Positions 55,375 to 64,000 of a stretch of 64,000 nucleotides of DNA are shown here, piece after piece. Source of the stretch: Desulfuromonadales bacterium (lineage in GTDB: Bacteria > Desulfobacterota > Desulfuromonadia > Desulfuromonadales > JAHYIW01). Below the pieces are notes generated by a model. The model was not told the origin of the DNA, did not search any database, and saw only the letters and a program-made list of their open reading frames with translations. The number at the start of each line of letters is the position of its first letter. The stretch's first letter is position 1. The DNA is taken from NCBI GenBank assembly GCA_029210745.1, contig JARGFI010000001.1, forward strand, positions 1-64,000. The letters are read 5' to 3'. The position numbers and the translations under genes are program-made.

Positions 55375-56905
55375 AGCTTTATCGAAAGAATCGCTAAATC
55401 TTCTATCTCGGGCGGATGCTTCGAGGAAAATTGCAAACGGCAAGCTCAAGGTGGAAACCAAAAGCGCTTTTGGCCAATACATGACCCCGGCCACGGTTGC
55501 TTCATTTATGGCTTCGTTGTTTCCCACCCCATCAAATCAGAGTATCCGGCTATTGGACCCCGGAGCAGGTGTTGGCAGTCTCACATCCGCTTTTGTCGAA
55601 CATCTCTGCAAAGGTAAAACCGGCTATCGCTTTGATTTGGACGCCTACGAAATAGACCCGGTCATGCGTTCATATCTGGAGAAGAATCTTAACTTGTGCG
55701 AAGCAACAGCAGCAGAAAATGGTGGTTCGGTAGCATGGAGTGTTTATGCTGACGACTTCATTTCTGAAGCATCAAGAAAGACGTCCTCGCTCAACAGCCT
55801 GTGGCCTGAAAAGGTTGATAGGTACACGCACTGCATTATGAATCCACCATATAAAAAGATTTCCAGTGCGTCACGCCACCGGACCTGTCTTCGCACCGCC
55901 GGAATTGAAACGGTTAATCTGTATTCTGCTTTCGTTGCCCTGTCCTTGCTGTTAATGGAAAAAGGCGGATATCTGGTTGCAATCATTCCGAGGAGTTTTT
56001 GCAATGGTCCGTACTATCGTCCTTTCCGTGAGTTCATGCTGAAACATGCCGCTGTACGCCGCATTCATCTGTTCGGTTCCAGGAACAAGGCGTTTAAGGA
56101 AGACAAGGTTCTTCAGGAAAATATCATCCTAGCGCTTGAAAAAGGCGGATTGCAGAACGGCGTCACTGTCTCGACTTCTACCGACGATACATTCTCCGAC
56201 ACAACCATTTCTGATTATCAATTCAAGGAAATTGTCCGCGAGGATGACAAAGAACTTTTTATTCATATTCCGGCGACACCGGAAGCTGATTTCCTCGACG
56301 ACGCGAAAGCATTTAATCACTCGCTTTCACAACTTGGGATACAGGTTTCAACCGGCCCGGTCGTGGATTTTCGCATGAAGGATCAATTGAAAGTCATGCC
56401 TGAAGCGGGAACAGTGCCGTTGTTGTACCCATGTCATTTCAAGGGGCAGTCCATGCAATGGCCGATAGAAGGAGGGAAAAAGCCAAACGCGATTTTGTGT
56501 AACGAGGAAACGCAAAAATGGCTTTATCCGAATGGCTTTTATACCGTGGTGCGCCGTTTTTCATCAAAAGAAGAGCGGCGGAGGATTGTGGCGAGCGTCG
56601 TTGACCCTGCTGTGTTTGGTGAAACGGAGAAGCTTGGCTTGGAAAATCATCTCAATGTTTTCCATAGCAATAAAGAGCCGCTAACGGAGACTCTTGCGAG
56701 AGGGCTTGCCGTCTTTCTCAATTCGACGGCTGTTGATGACAACTTTCGGCGGTTTAGCGGTCACACACAAGTAAATGCAACTGATCTTAAACTTATGAAG
56801 TACCCGAGCCGCAAGGCCCTCATTGAACTCGGAAAATGGGCAATCAAGCAAGGGGATTTAAACCAGGAAATGATCGACGAAGAAATGGAGAGAATCGCAG
56901 AATGA
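55367..56905 (+). CDS. N6-adenine DNA methyltransferase of a BsuBI/PstI-type R-M system
   Basis: FGQYMTPATVASFMASLF, LLDPGAGVGSLTSAFVEH, CIMNPPYKKIS (NPPY); 4-bp overlap with the endonuclease gene. Confidence 0.85.
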   Translation: MPEALSKESLNLLSRADASRKIANGKLKVETKSAFGQYMTPATVASFMASLFPTPSNQSIRLLDPGAGVGSLTSAFVEHLCKGKTGYRFDLDAYEIDPVMRSYLEKNLNLCEATAAENGGSVAWSVYADDFISEASRKTSSLNSLWPEKVDRYTHCIMNPPYKKISSASRHRTCLRTAGIETVNLYSAFVALSLLLMEKGGYLVAIIPRSFCNGPYYRPFREFMLKHAAVRRIHLFGSRNKAFKEDKVLQENIILALEKGGLQNGVTVSTSTDDTFSDTTISDYQFKEIVREDDKELFIHIPATPEADFLDDAKAFNHSLSQLGIQVSTGPVVDFRMKDQLKVMPEAGTVPLLYPCHFKGQSMQWPIEGGKKPNAILCNEETQKWLYPNGFYTVVRRFSSKEERRRIVASVVDPAVFGETEKLGLENHLNVFHSNKEPLTETLARGLAVFLNSTAVDDNFRRFSGHTQVNATDLKLMKYPSRKALIELGKWAIKQGDLNQEMIDEEMERIAE

Positions 56906-57858
56906 GCCAGGATAAAAACCATAAGCAAATCAGTGATGCGATCAATATCCTGGCAGCTCTTGGAATGCCGAGGGCGCAGCAAAACGAGCGTTCCGCGCTC
57001 TGTCTTCTTGCATTGCTGAATCTCACGCCTAGCAAGAAGTGGAAGAAGTCTGAAAAGCCGCTGATGGGGATAACGCCCATCATGGACTGGGCGCGTGAGC
57101 ACTATCAAAAGGACTACGCCCCAAATACTCGGGAAACCGTCAGGCGGCAAACCATGCATCAGTTCGTGGATGCAGGAATCGCACTCTACAATTCCGACAA
57201 ACCCGCCCGGCCAGTGAACAGCCCCAAGGCTGTTTACCAGATTGAAGATACCGTTCTGGAGTTACTGCGTTCCTTTGGCACTTCGGCATGGCATGACAAC
57301 CTGACTTCCTACCTTGCCGACAAAGAGACCCTTGCGGCGCGTTACGCGATGGAACGGGAACAGAATCGGGTTCCCGTAAAAATCGCCAAGGGCAAGGAGA
57401 TCACCCTGAGTCCCGGTGAGCATAGCGAACTGATACGAGACATCATTGAGGAGTTCGGACCTCGATTCGTTCCCGGCGGTGTGCTGATCTATGCTGGCGA
57501 TACCGGTGACAAATGGGGATATTTTGATGCGCCGTTGCTTTCCGATCTCGGCGTCAGTGTCGATTCTCACGGGAAGATGCCTGATGTAGTTCTGTTCTGT
57601 CCGAAAAGAAACTGGCTGTTACTCGTTGAATCCGTTACCAGCCACGGACCTGTGGACGGCAAAAGGCATGCGGAGCTGTCACAGCTTTTCGCAAATTCCA
57701 AAGCGGGACTTGTCTACGTCACCGCATTTCCGAACCGTTCCCTTATGGGTCGGTATCTTGGAGAAATCGCATGGGAAACGGAAGTATGGGTAGCTGATGC
57801 TCCATCCCATTTGATTCATTTCAATGGAGAAAGGTTCCTCGGGCCATATGCAGATTGA
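56902..57858 (+). CDS. BsuBI/PstI family type II restriction endonuclease
   Basis: RAQQNERSALCLLALLNLTPSKKW...YAPNTRETVRRQTMHQFVDAGIALYNSDKPARPVNSPKAVYQI...GDTGDKWGYFD...DVVLFCPKRNWLLLVESVTSHGPVDGKRHAEL. Confidence 0.88.
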   Translation: MSQDKNHKQISDAINILAALGMPRAQQNERSALCLLALLNLTPSKKWKKSEKPLMGITPIMDWAREHYQKDYAPNTRETVRRQTMHQFVDAGIALYNSDKPARPVNSPKAVYQIEDTVLELLRSFGTSAWHDNLTSYLADKETLAARYAMEREQNRVPVKIAKGKEITLSPGEHSELIRDIIEEFGPRFVPGGVLIYAGDTGDKWGYFDAPLLSDLGVSVDSHGKMPDVVLFCPKRNWLLLVESVTSHGPVDGKRHAELSQLFANSKAGLVYVTAFPNRSLMGRYLGEIAWETEVWVADAPSHLIHFNGERFLGPYAD

Positions 57859-57915
57859 AATGAACTCAACACGCCACGGTCAATTCAGAAAAGCTCGAAT
57901 CAGGGAAGGTTGGGC

Positions 57916-58932
57916 ATGAGCGCAGAAGCCACATACAACCCGCCCTACACCATCACTCCCGAGATCCTGAACCGGGTCGCCGCGATCAGCTTTGGCCTAG
58001 GGCGGTTAACCGTGCTCACCGACCAGGCGAGAGCCTTGCGGCTGCGGCGCATCAACCGCATCCGCACCATCCACGGCTCACTGGCCATCGAAGGCAACAC
58101 CCTGAGCGAAGCGCAGATCACCGCGATTCTGGAGGGCAAGCGGGTCATCGCCCCGCCCCGCGAGGTGCAGGAGGTGAAAAACGCCCTGGCCGCCTACAAC
58201 CTTTTCGACACCTGGAAGCCCGGTGTGGAAAAGGACTTGCTGGAGGCGCACAAGATTCTAATGTCCGGCCTGATCGACGAGTCGGGACTGTATCGGCATG
58301 GCGGCGTTGGCGTGATGGCAGGGCAGCAGGTGATCCACACGGCCCCGCCCGCCGACCGGGTGCCGCAACTGATGGCCGATCTGTTCGGCTGGCTGGCCGC
58401 CACTGATGCCCATCCGCTCATCGCCAGTTCGGTCTTTCACTACGAGTTCGAATTCATCCACCCCTTTGCCGATGGCAACGGCCGCATGGGACGGCTGTGG
58501 CAGAGTCTGATTCTGGCCCGCTGGAATCCCCTGTTCGCCGACATCCCGGTGGAAAGCCTGATCTTCGAGCACCAGGCCGAGTACTACCAGGCTATTCAGG
58601 AAAGCACCCAAAAGACCGACTCCGCGCCCTTCATCGCCTTCATGCTGCGGATGATTCTGGATACGGCGACCAGCTCGACCCCGGAAGTTACACAGGAAGT
58701 CACCCCGGAAGTTCGACTGCTTTCAGTTCTTGCCGGAGAAATGACCCGGCAACAGCTCAAAGAGGCGCTTGGACTGAAAGATGATGAGCATTTCCGCAAG
58801 GCCTACCTGCTCCCGGCTCTGGAGGCCGGTCTGATTGCAATGACTATCCCCGATAAGCCGCGCAGCAGCAAACAGAAATACCGGTTCACCGGCAAGGGTC
58901 TTCAGATGATGGCCCGGCACGGCAGTGGATAA
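57916..58932 (+). CDS. Fic family protein (class II, N-terminal inhibitory motif)
   Basis: Fic motif HPFADGNGRMGR; inhibitory-type SLAIEGN; C-terminal winged-helix-like region. Confidence 0.92.
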   Translation: MSAEATYNPPYTITPEILNRVAAISFGLGRLTVLTDQARALRLRRINRIRTIHGSLAIEGNTLSEAQITAILEGKRVIAPPREVQEVKNALAAYNLFDTWKPGVEKDLLEAHKILMSGLIDESGLYRHGGVGVMAGQQVIHTAPPADRVPQLMADLFGWLAATDAHPLIASSVFHYEFEFIHPFADGNGRMGRLWQSLILARWNPLFADIPVESLIFEHQAEYYQAIQESTQKTDSAPFIAFMLRMILDTATSSTPEVTQEVTPEVRLLSVLAGEMTRQQLKEALGLKDDEHFRKAYLLPALEAGLIAMTIPDKPRSSKQKYRFTGKGLQMMARHGSG

Positions 58933-58947
58933 CCCCCAGGGGAAGAT

Positions 58948-60396
58948 ATGGCACTGGACTACGCAACATTAGATCTACTCCGCCAGAACCACCCGGCCTG
59001 GCGCCTGCTGCGCGCCCAGCATGCGCCGCTGGTGGCCGGTTTTCTGCACCGGGTGTTCATCGTGCCCAATGTCCGCGATCTGTCGCAGGCAGACCTGGTC
59101 GAGGCGTTGGAAGATGAGCTCTTTGTTTTGCGCGAGCAACTCGGGGGCGGGGCTTTTCCCGGCTCCGCGCAAACATACCTCAACGACTGGGCCGACAACG
59201 ACAAGGGGTGGCTGCGCAAATTCTATCCGACCGGCACCGATGAACCGCACTTTGATCTGACTCCGGCGACGGAAAAGGTTTTGGCCTGGCTGGAAGGACT
59301 GACCGAACGCGCTTTTGTCGGCACCGAGTCGCGGCTTCTGACCCTGTTTGACCTGCTGCGGCAGATGAGTGAGGGGAGCCAGACCGACCCTGAAGTGCGG
59401 ATTAACGAGTTGCAAAAACGGCGCGGCGAGATTGATAATGAAATCGCCCGCATTCTTGGCGGCGATATCCCACTCATGGACGATACGGCGCTCAAAGACC
59501 GTTTTCAGCAGTTTTTACAGCTGGCGCGGGAACTATTGACCGATTTTCGCGAGGTGGAGCAGAATTTTCGCACCCTCGATCGCCGGGTGCGCGAGCGCAT
59601 CGCCCTCTGGGAAGGGGCCAAGGGCACCCTGCTCGAACAGATTCTGGGGGAACGCGACGCCATCGCCGATTCCGACCAAGGGAAAAGCTTTCGCGCCTTC
59701 TGGGATTTTCTGATGTCGCAAACCCGCCAGGAAGAGTTGAGCGGCTTGCTGCAACAGGTGCTGGCCTTGCCGCCGATTGTCGCGCTGCGTCCCGATGCCC
59801 GTCTGCAGCGGGTTCACTACGACTGGCTGGAGGCGGGCGAATATACCCAGCGCACCGTGGCGCGTCTCTCCGAGCAGTTGCGCCGCTTTCTCGATGATCA
59901 GGCTTGGCTGGAGAATCGCCGCATCATGGATATTCTCCACCAGATCGAGGCCCACGCCCTGGCGCTGCGCGAAGACCTGCCCGCCGGCGAGTTCATGCCA
60001 CTGGCCGAAGTATCCGCGAGTATCGATCTGCCGCTGGAACGACCGCTTTATCGCCCCGCGCTCAAACCTTTGATTGCCGAGCTGGCCCTGGACGATGGGG
60101 AGGTTGAAATCGACACCGCCGCGCTGTATACGCAGGTGGTGGTTGACAAGGCGGAGCTGGCGCGCAACATCCGTCAGGCCTTACAGGGGCGCAATCAGGT
60201 AAGTCTGGGCGAAGTGGTGGCCAAACATCCTTTGCGGCATGGTCTGGCCGAACTGGTAACCTATCTGCACCTGGCCGGGGAGTGGTCGCAAAAGGCGGTC
60301 GATGAACAGCAGCAGGAACAGGTGAGCTGGCAGACGGATACCGGGGCGACCCGCCGGGCCAGCATGCCGCGGATTATTTTATTGAGGAACGGATAA
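58948..60396 (+). CDS. jetA: DUF3375 protein, Wadjet JetA
   Basis: MALDYATLDLLRQNHPAWRLLRAQHAPLVAGFLHRVFI...; first of a DUF3375-DUF4194-SMC cassette. Confidence 0.88.
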   Translation: MALDYATLDLLRQNHPAWRLLRAQHAPLVAGFLHRVFIVPNVRDLSQADLVEALEDELFVLREQLGGGAFPGSAQTYLNDWADNDKGWLRKFYPTGTDEPHFDLTPATEKVLAWLEGLTERAFVGTESRLLTLFDLLRQMSEGSQTDPEVRINELQKRRGEIDNEIARILGGDIPLMDDTALKDRFQQFLQLARELLTDFREVEQNFRTLDRRVRERIALWEGAKGTLLEQILGERDAIADSDQGKSFRAFWDFLMSQTRQEELSGLLQQVLALPPIVALRPDARLQRVHYDWLEAGEYTQRTVARLSEQLRRFLDDQAWLENRRIMDILHQIEAHALALREDLPAGEFMPLAEVSASIDLPLERPLYRPALKPLIAELALDDGEVEIDTAALYTQVVVDKAELARNIRQALQGRNQVSLGEVVAKHPLRHGLAELVTYLHLAGEWSQKAVDEQQQEQVSWQTDTGATRRASMPRIILLRNG

Positions 60397-61028
60397 TGGA
60401 GCATACCGATAACCTGGGTCGCCGGTCGCTTGACCCGCAGCACGAAATCTCAGCGGTGGTCGTGCCGTTGCTGAAGGGCGTGATTTACCAGGAGGAACAC
60501 CCGGGGCTGTGGAATGCTCTGCTGAATATGCAGGCTGACGTGCGCGACTACGTCGCCGTGCTCGGGTTGGAACTGCTGCTTGACGAGGCGGAAGGCTACG
60601 CCTTTTTGCGCTCTCGGCCTGAAACCGGGGAGGAGGGGGGCAACGCCGTCCCCCGGCTGGTGGCAAGGCGGCAGCTGTCCTATCCGGTCAGTTTGCTGTT
60701 GGCGTTGTTGCGTAAAAAACTCGCTGAAAGCGATGCCGGAGGCGGTGAGACGCGACTGATTCTTTCACGGGATGAAGTGGTGGAGCTGATTCGGATTTTT
60801 CTGCCGGCTGGCAGTAACGAGGTCAAATTGATCGATCAGGTTGATGCCACGCTGAGTAAAATTGCTGAGCTGGGATTTGTCCGCCGCCTGCGCGGCCAGG
60901 GGCAGATGATTGAAGTCCGGCGGATTCTCAAGGCCTTTGTCGATGCGCAATGGCTGGCCGACTTTGATCAGCGCCTGGCCGAATACCGGCAGCCGTTTGC
61001 GCAGCCGCAGGAGGACGTCGATGTCTGA
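60396..61028 (+). CDS. jetB: DUF4194 protein, Wadjet JetB
   Basis: [56 protein letters not shown] coupling to jetA and overlap with jetC. Confidence 0.88.
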   Translation: MEHTDNLGRRSLDPQHEISAVVVPLLKGVIYQEEHPGLWNALLNMQADVRDYVAVLGLELLLDEAEGYAFLRSRPETGEEGGNAVPRLVARRQLSYPVSLLLALLRKKLAESDAGGGETRLILSRDEVVELIRIFLPAGSNEVKLIDQVDATLSKIAELGFVRRLRGQGQMIEVRRILKAFVDAQWLADFDQRLAEYRQPFAQPQEDVDV

Positions 61029-64000
61029 GACCCTTGAACTGGAGTTTATGGCCGACGATAATCTGGCCGGCTTCCGTCTGCAAAGACTGGAGGTTTTCAA
61101 CTGGGGGACCTTCGACGGCCGGGTCTGGACGTTGCGGCTGGAGGGTAAAAACGGCCTGCTCACCGGCGATATCGGTTCCGGTAAATCGACGCTGGTCGAT
61201 GCCGTGACCACCCTGCTGGTACCGAGCCAGCGTATCGCCTACAACAAGGCCGCAGGCGCCGACAGCCGGGAACGTTCGTTGCGCTCCTACGTGCTCGGTT
61301 ATTTTAAATCCGAACGCCAGGAAACCCTGGGCAACGCCAAGCCGGTCGCCTTGCGCGATCCCAACAGCTATTCGGTGGTTCTCGGGGTCTTTTACAATGC
61401 CGGTTACCACAAAACGGTGACCCTGGCCCAGGTGTTCTGGATGAAGGACACCGCCGGTCAGCCGGCGCGCCTGTATGCCGCCTGCGAAGGCGAGCTGTCC
61501 ATCAGCGCCGACTTCGCAGGTTTCGGCACTGAGATCAGTGGTCTGCGCAAACGTCTGCGGGGGGCCGGGGTCGAGTTGTTTGACAGTTTTCCACCTTACG
61601 GAGCCTGGTTTCGCCGGCGCTTCGGGATCGACAACGAGCAGGCGCTCGACCTGTTTCATCAGACCGTCTCTCTGAAATCGGTGGGGAATCTCACCGATTT
61701 CGTGCGCAGCCACATGCTTGAACCTTTCGATGTCGCGCCGCGAATCGCCGCCCTGATCCAGCATTTTGAAAATCTCAACCGGGCCCACGAAGCCGTTCTC
61801 AAGGCCAAACGTCAGGTGGAGATGCTGGAACCCCTGGCGGCCGACTGCGATCGGCACCGGGATCTGCTGCAAACGACGGAAAACCTGCGGGACTGCCGCG
61901 ACACCCTGCGTCCCTGGTTTGCCGGTCTCAAGGCGGAATTGCTGGCGAAGCGGCTCGCTGCTCTGCATGAGGAATTGCAGCGCCATCAGGCGGTGGTCGA
62001 ACGGCTGGAAGAGCAGCGCCGGACCCAGCTGGGGCGTGAACGTGAGTTGCGGCGTAATATTGCCGAAAACGGCGGTGATCGGATTGAGAGCATCGGCGAG
62101 GAGATTCGCCAGCTGCAGGATGAACTCGGCCGGCGCAGACAAAAAGCCGCCCACTATGCTGAGCTGGTGCGACTCATTGGCGCTCACCCCGCGACCACCC
62201 AGGTGGATTTCCTGCGCCAGCGTGCTGAATGCGCGACCTTACGCGCAGCCACCGCTGCTGCGGAAGATCGGGTGCAGAACGAGCTGAATGAGGCGGGGGT
62301 CTTTTTTGCCCAGGCGCGGCGTGAGCACCAACAGCTGACCGCCGAGATCAGGGGGCTGAAAGCCCGCCGCAGCAATATTGACGAAAAACAGATCGCCATG
62401 CGGCGCAGTCTCTGTCAGGCGCTGAATCTGGCGGAAGATGAGATGCCGTTCGCCGGTGAATTGCTTCAGGTCCGCGAAGACGAACGCGACTGGGAAGGCG
62501 CTATTGAACGCCTGTTGCACAACTTCGGGCTCTCGCTGCTGGTGCCGGATCAGGCCTACGCCAGGGTCGCTGAATGGGTCGATAGCACCCATTTGAAAGG
62601 GCGACTGGTCTATTTCCGGGTTCGACCGCAGGGGCGAAAGGAGCGTGCAACCGGACGTCCTGATTCGCTGGCGCGCAAACTGGCGATCAAGGCGGATTCT
62701 GCCTATTTTGACTGGCTGGAACAGGAAGTCGGCCAGCGTTTCGACCTGGCCTGTTGTAGCAGTCAGGAAGAATTCCGGCGGGAAAAGAAAGCCATCACCC
62801 TGGCGGGGCAGATCAAGGCGCCCGGTGAGCGCCACGAAAAAGACGACCGCCATCGCCTCGACGATCGCAGCCGCTATGTTCTCGGCTGGAGCAATGCCGC
62901 CAAGATCCAGGCTCTGGAAGAGAAAGCGCAAGGACAGGAGACGCAGCTGGCTGAATTTGCCGGTCGCATCGGCCAGCTGCAGCAGGAACAGAAAAACCTC
63001 AAAGAGCGCCAGGACACCCTTGCAAAGCTGGAGGTCTTTGCGGATTACCGCGATCTCGACTGGCAACCATTGGTGGTGACCATCGGCCGGCTGGAAGCGG
63101 AAAAGCACAATCTTGAGGCCGCTTCCGATCTGTTGCAAACCCTGGCCGGGCAACTCGGCGCGCTGGAATCCGAACTGCGCGAAACCGAACAGCAACTTGA
63201 CGAACGCAAGGACAAGCGCTCGAAAACCGAACAGAAAATCAGCGCCGCGCAGGAGTTGCAGCAGCAGGCTGGCGCGCTGCTGGCGGACGTCGGCGCGGAA
63301 GCGGTCCAGCGCTTTGCCCTGCTGGAAGCGCTGCGCGAGGAGGCGCTCGGCGGCCATGTGCTGACGGTTGAGTCCTGCGACAACCGCGAGCGGGATATGC
63401 GTGACTGGCTGCAGACGAAAATCGACGCCGAGGACCGCAAGCTCAGCCGCCTGAGTGAAAAGATCATTAAGGCCATGGCCGAATATCGGGAAACCTGGAA
63501 GCTGGAAACCCGCGATGTCGATGCCAGTCTTGCGGCCGCTGACGAATATCGCGGCATGCTCGATCAGCTGCGGGCCGACGATCTGCCGCGTTTTGAGGCG
63601 CGTTTCAAGGAGCTGCTCAACGTCAATGCCATTAACGAAATTGCCAACTTCAACTCCCAGCTGCATCGCGAACGCGAAACGATTAAAGAACGGATCGCGC
63701 ATATCAACGAATCGCTCACCCAGATCGACTACAATCCCGGGCGTTACATCAGCCTCGAAACCCAAGCGACCCTCGATGCCGATATCCGTGACTTTCAAGC
63801 CGATCTCCGCGCCTGTACCGACAGCACCACCACCGGCTCGGGCGACGCGCAATATTCTGAGGTTAAATTCCTGCAGGTGCGGCGGATCATTGAGCGTTTT
63901 CGTGGTCGCGAGGAATCCGCCGATCTGGATCGGCGCTGGACGGCCAAGGTCACCGATGTGCGCAACTGGTTCATGTTTGCCGCCAGCGAACGCTGGCGCG
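61021..64000 (+). CDS. jetC: Wadjet JetC SMC-like ATPase (truncated at window end)
   Basis: [79 protein letters not shown]...; Walker [10 protein letters not shown] then long coiled coil. Absent from the ORF track because no stop codon lies within the window. Confidence 0.88.
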   Translation, partial: MSETLELEFMADDNLAGFRLQRLEVFNWGTFDGRVWTLRLEGKNGLLTGDIGSGKSTLVDAVTTLLVPSQRIAYNKAAGADSRERSLRSYVLGYFKSERQETLGNAKPVALRDPNSYSVVLGVFYNAGYHKTVTLAQVFWMKDTAGQPARLYAACEGELSISADFAGFGTEISGLRKRLRGAGVELFDSFPPYGAWFRRRFGIDNEQALDLFHQTVSLKSVGNLTDFVRSHMLEPFDVAPRIAALIQHFENLNRAHEAVLKAKRQVEMLEPLAADCDRHRDLLQTTENLRDCRDTLRPWFAGLKAELLAKRLAALHEELQRHQAVVERLEEQRRTQLGRERELRRNIAENGGDRIESIGEEIRQLQDELGRRRQKAAHYAELVRLIGAHPATTQVDFLRQRAECATLRAATAAAEDRVQNELNEAGVFFAQARREHQQLTAEIRGLKARRSNIDEKQIAMRRSLCQALNLAEDEMPFAGELLQVREDERDWEGAIERLLHNFGLSLLVPDQAYARVAEWVDSTHLKGRLVYFRVRPQGRKERATGRPDSLARKLAIKADSAYFDWLEQEVGQRFDLACCSSQEEFRREKKAITLAGQIKAPGERHEKDDRHRLDDRSRYVLGWSNAAKIQALEEKAQGQETQLAEFAGRIGQLQQEQKNLKERQDTLAKLEVFADYRDLDWQPLVVTIGRLEAEKHNLEAASDLLQTLAGQLGALESELRETEQQLDERKDKRSKTEQKISAAQELQQQAGALLADVGAEAVQRFALLEALREEALGGHVLTVESCDNRERDMRDWLQTKIDAEDRKLSRLSEKIIKAMAEYRETWKLETRDVDASLAAADEYRGMLDQLRADDLPRFEARFKELLNVNAINEIANFNSQLHRERETIKERIAHINESLTQIDYNPGRYISLETQATLDADIRDFQADLRACTDSTTTGSGDAQYSEVKFLQVRRIIERFRGREESADLDRRWTAKVTDVRNWFMFAASERWR

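Noticed and set aside
1-64000. CRISPR arrays
   Set aside because: No regularly spaced direct repeats or cas genes were seen.
1-64000. tRNA or rRNA genes
   Set aside because: No cloverleaf or rRNA sequence was recognised in intergenic gaps; only tmRNA was found.

Overview
64 kb of a Gram-negative chromosome. Gene content (GeoRSP-like radical-SAM cassette, YedE, B12-dependent RNR, ThrRS-ED, multiheme/FeS-type redox genes) suggests a Desulfuromonadales/Geobacter-like deltaproteobacterium; this is inference. The left edge holds a partial ISL3-type transposase. Positions 0.5-26 kb and 39-53 kb are mostly housekeeping genes: NUDIX, Slp, HolC, TrmJ, RumA-like, Na+ symporter, Mre11/Rad50-like pair, AsmA, HtpG, MCP, NrdJ, GGDEF, NtrC-type regulator, PhoH, TsaD, RsmA, SurA-like, large NAD-GDH, PanB/PanC, RseC, SmpB and tmRNA. 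Two regions stand out. (1) About 26.5-39.5 kb is a tightly packed co-directional operon: haem-binding EB_dh-like protein, lipoproteins, NapH/NosR-like FeS membrane protein, two NosD-like beta-helix proteins, orphan PhnD-like and half-size binding proteins, YedE selenium-type transporter, PqqD, radical SAM/SPASM, an unannotated 18-codon peptide (MKKYLKPRIVGSSNVHPC) with a strong RBS and terminator, a radical-SAM-like protein lacking the CxxxCxxC motif, and a cysteine desulfurase. This looks like a RiPP/modified-peptide system tied to S/Se or periplasmic redox chemistry. (2) Downstream of tmRNA (53.3 kb to window end) is a defence island: the collapsed remains of a type I R-M locus (hsdM and hsdS stubs around RhuM, joined at a 23-bp near-identical repeat), a BsuBI/PstI-type R-M pair, Fic, and Wadjet jetA-jetB-jetC, with jetC running off the window. 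All calls are from reading translations and motifs by eye; no database search was run.
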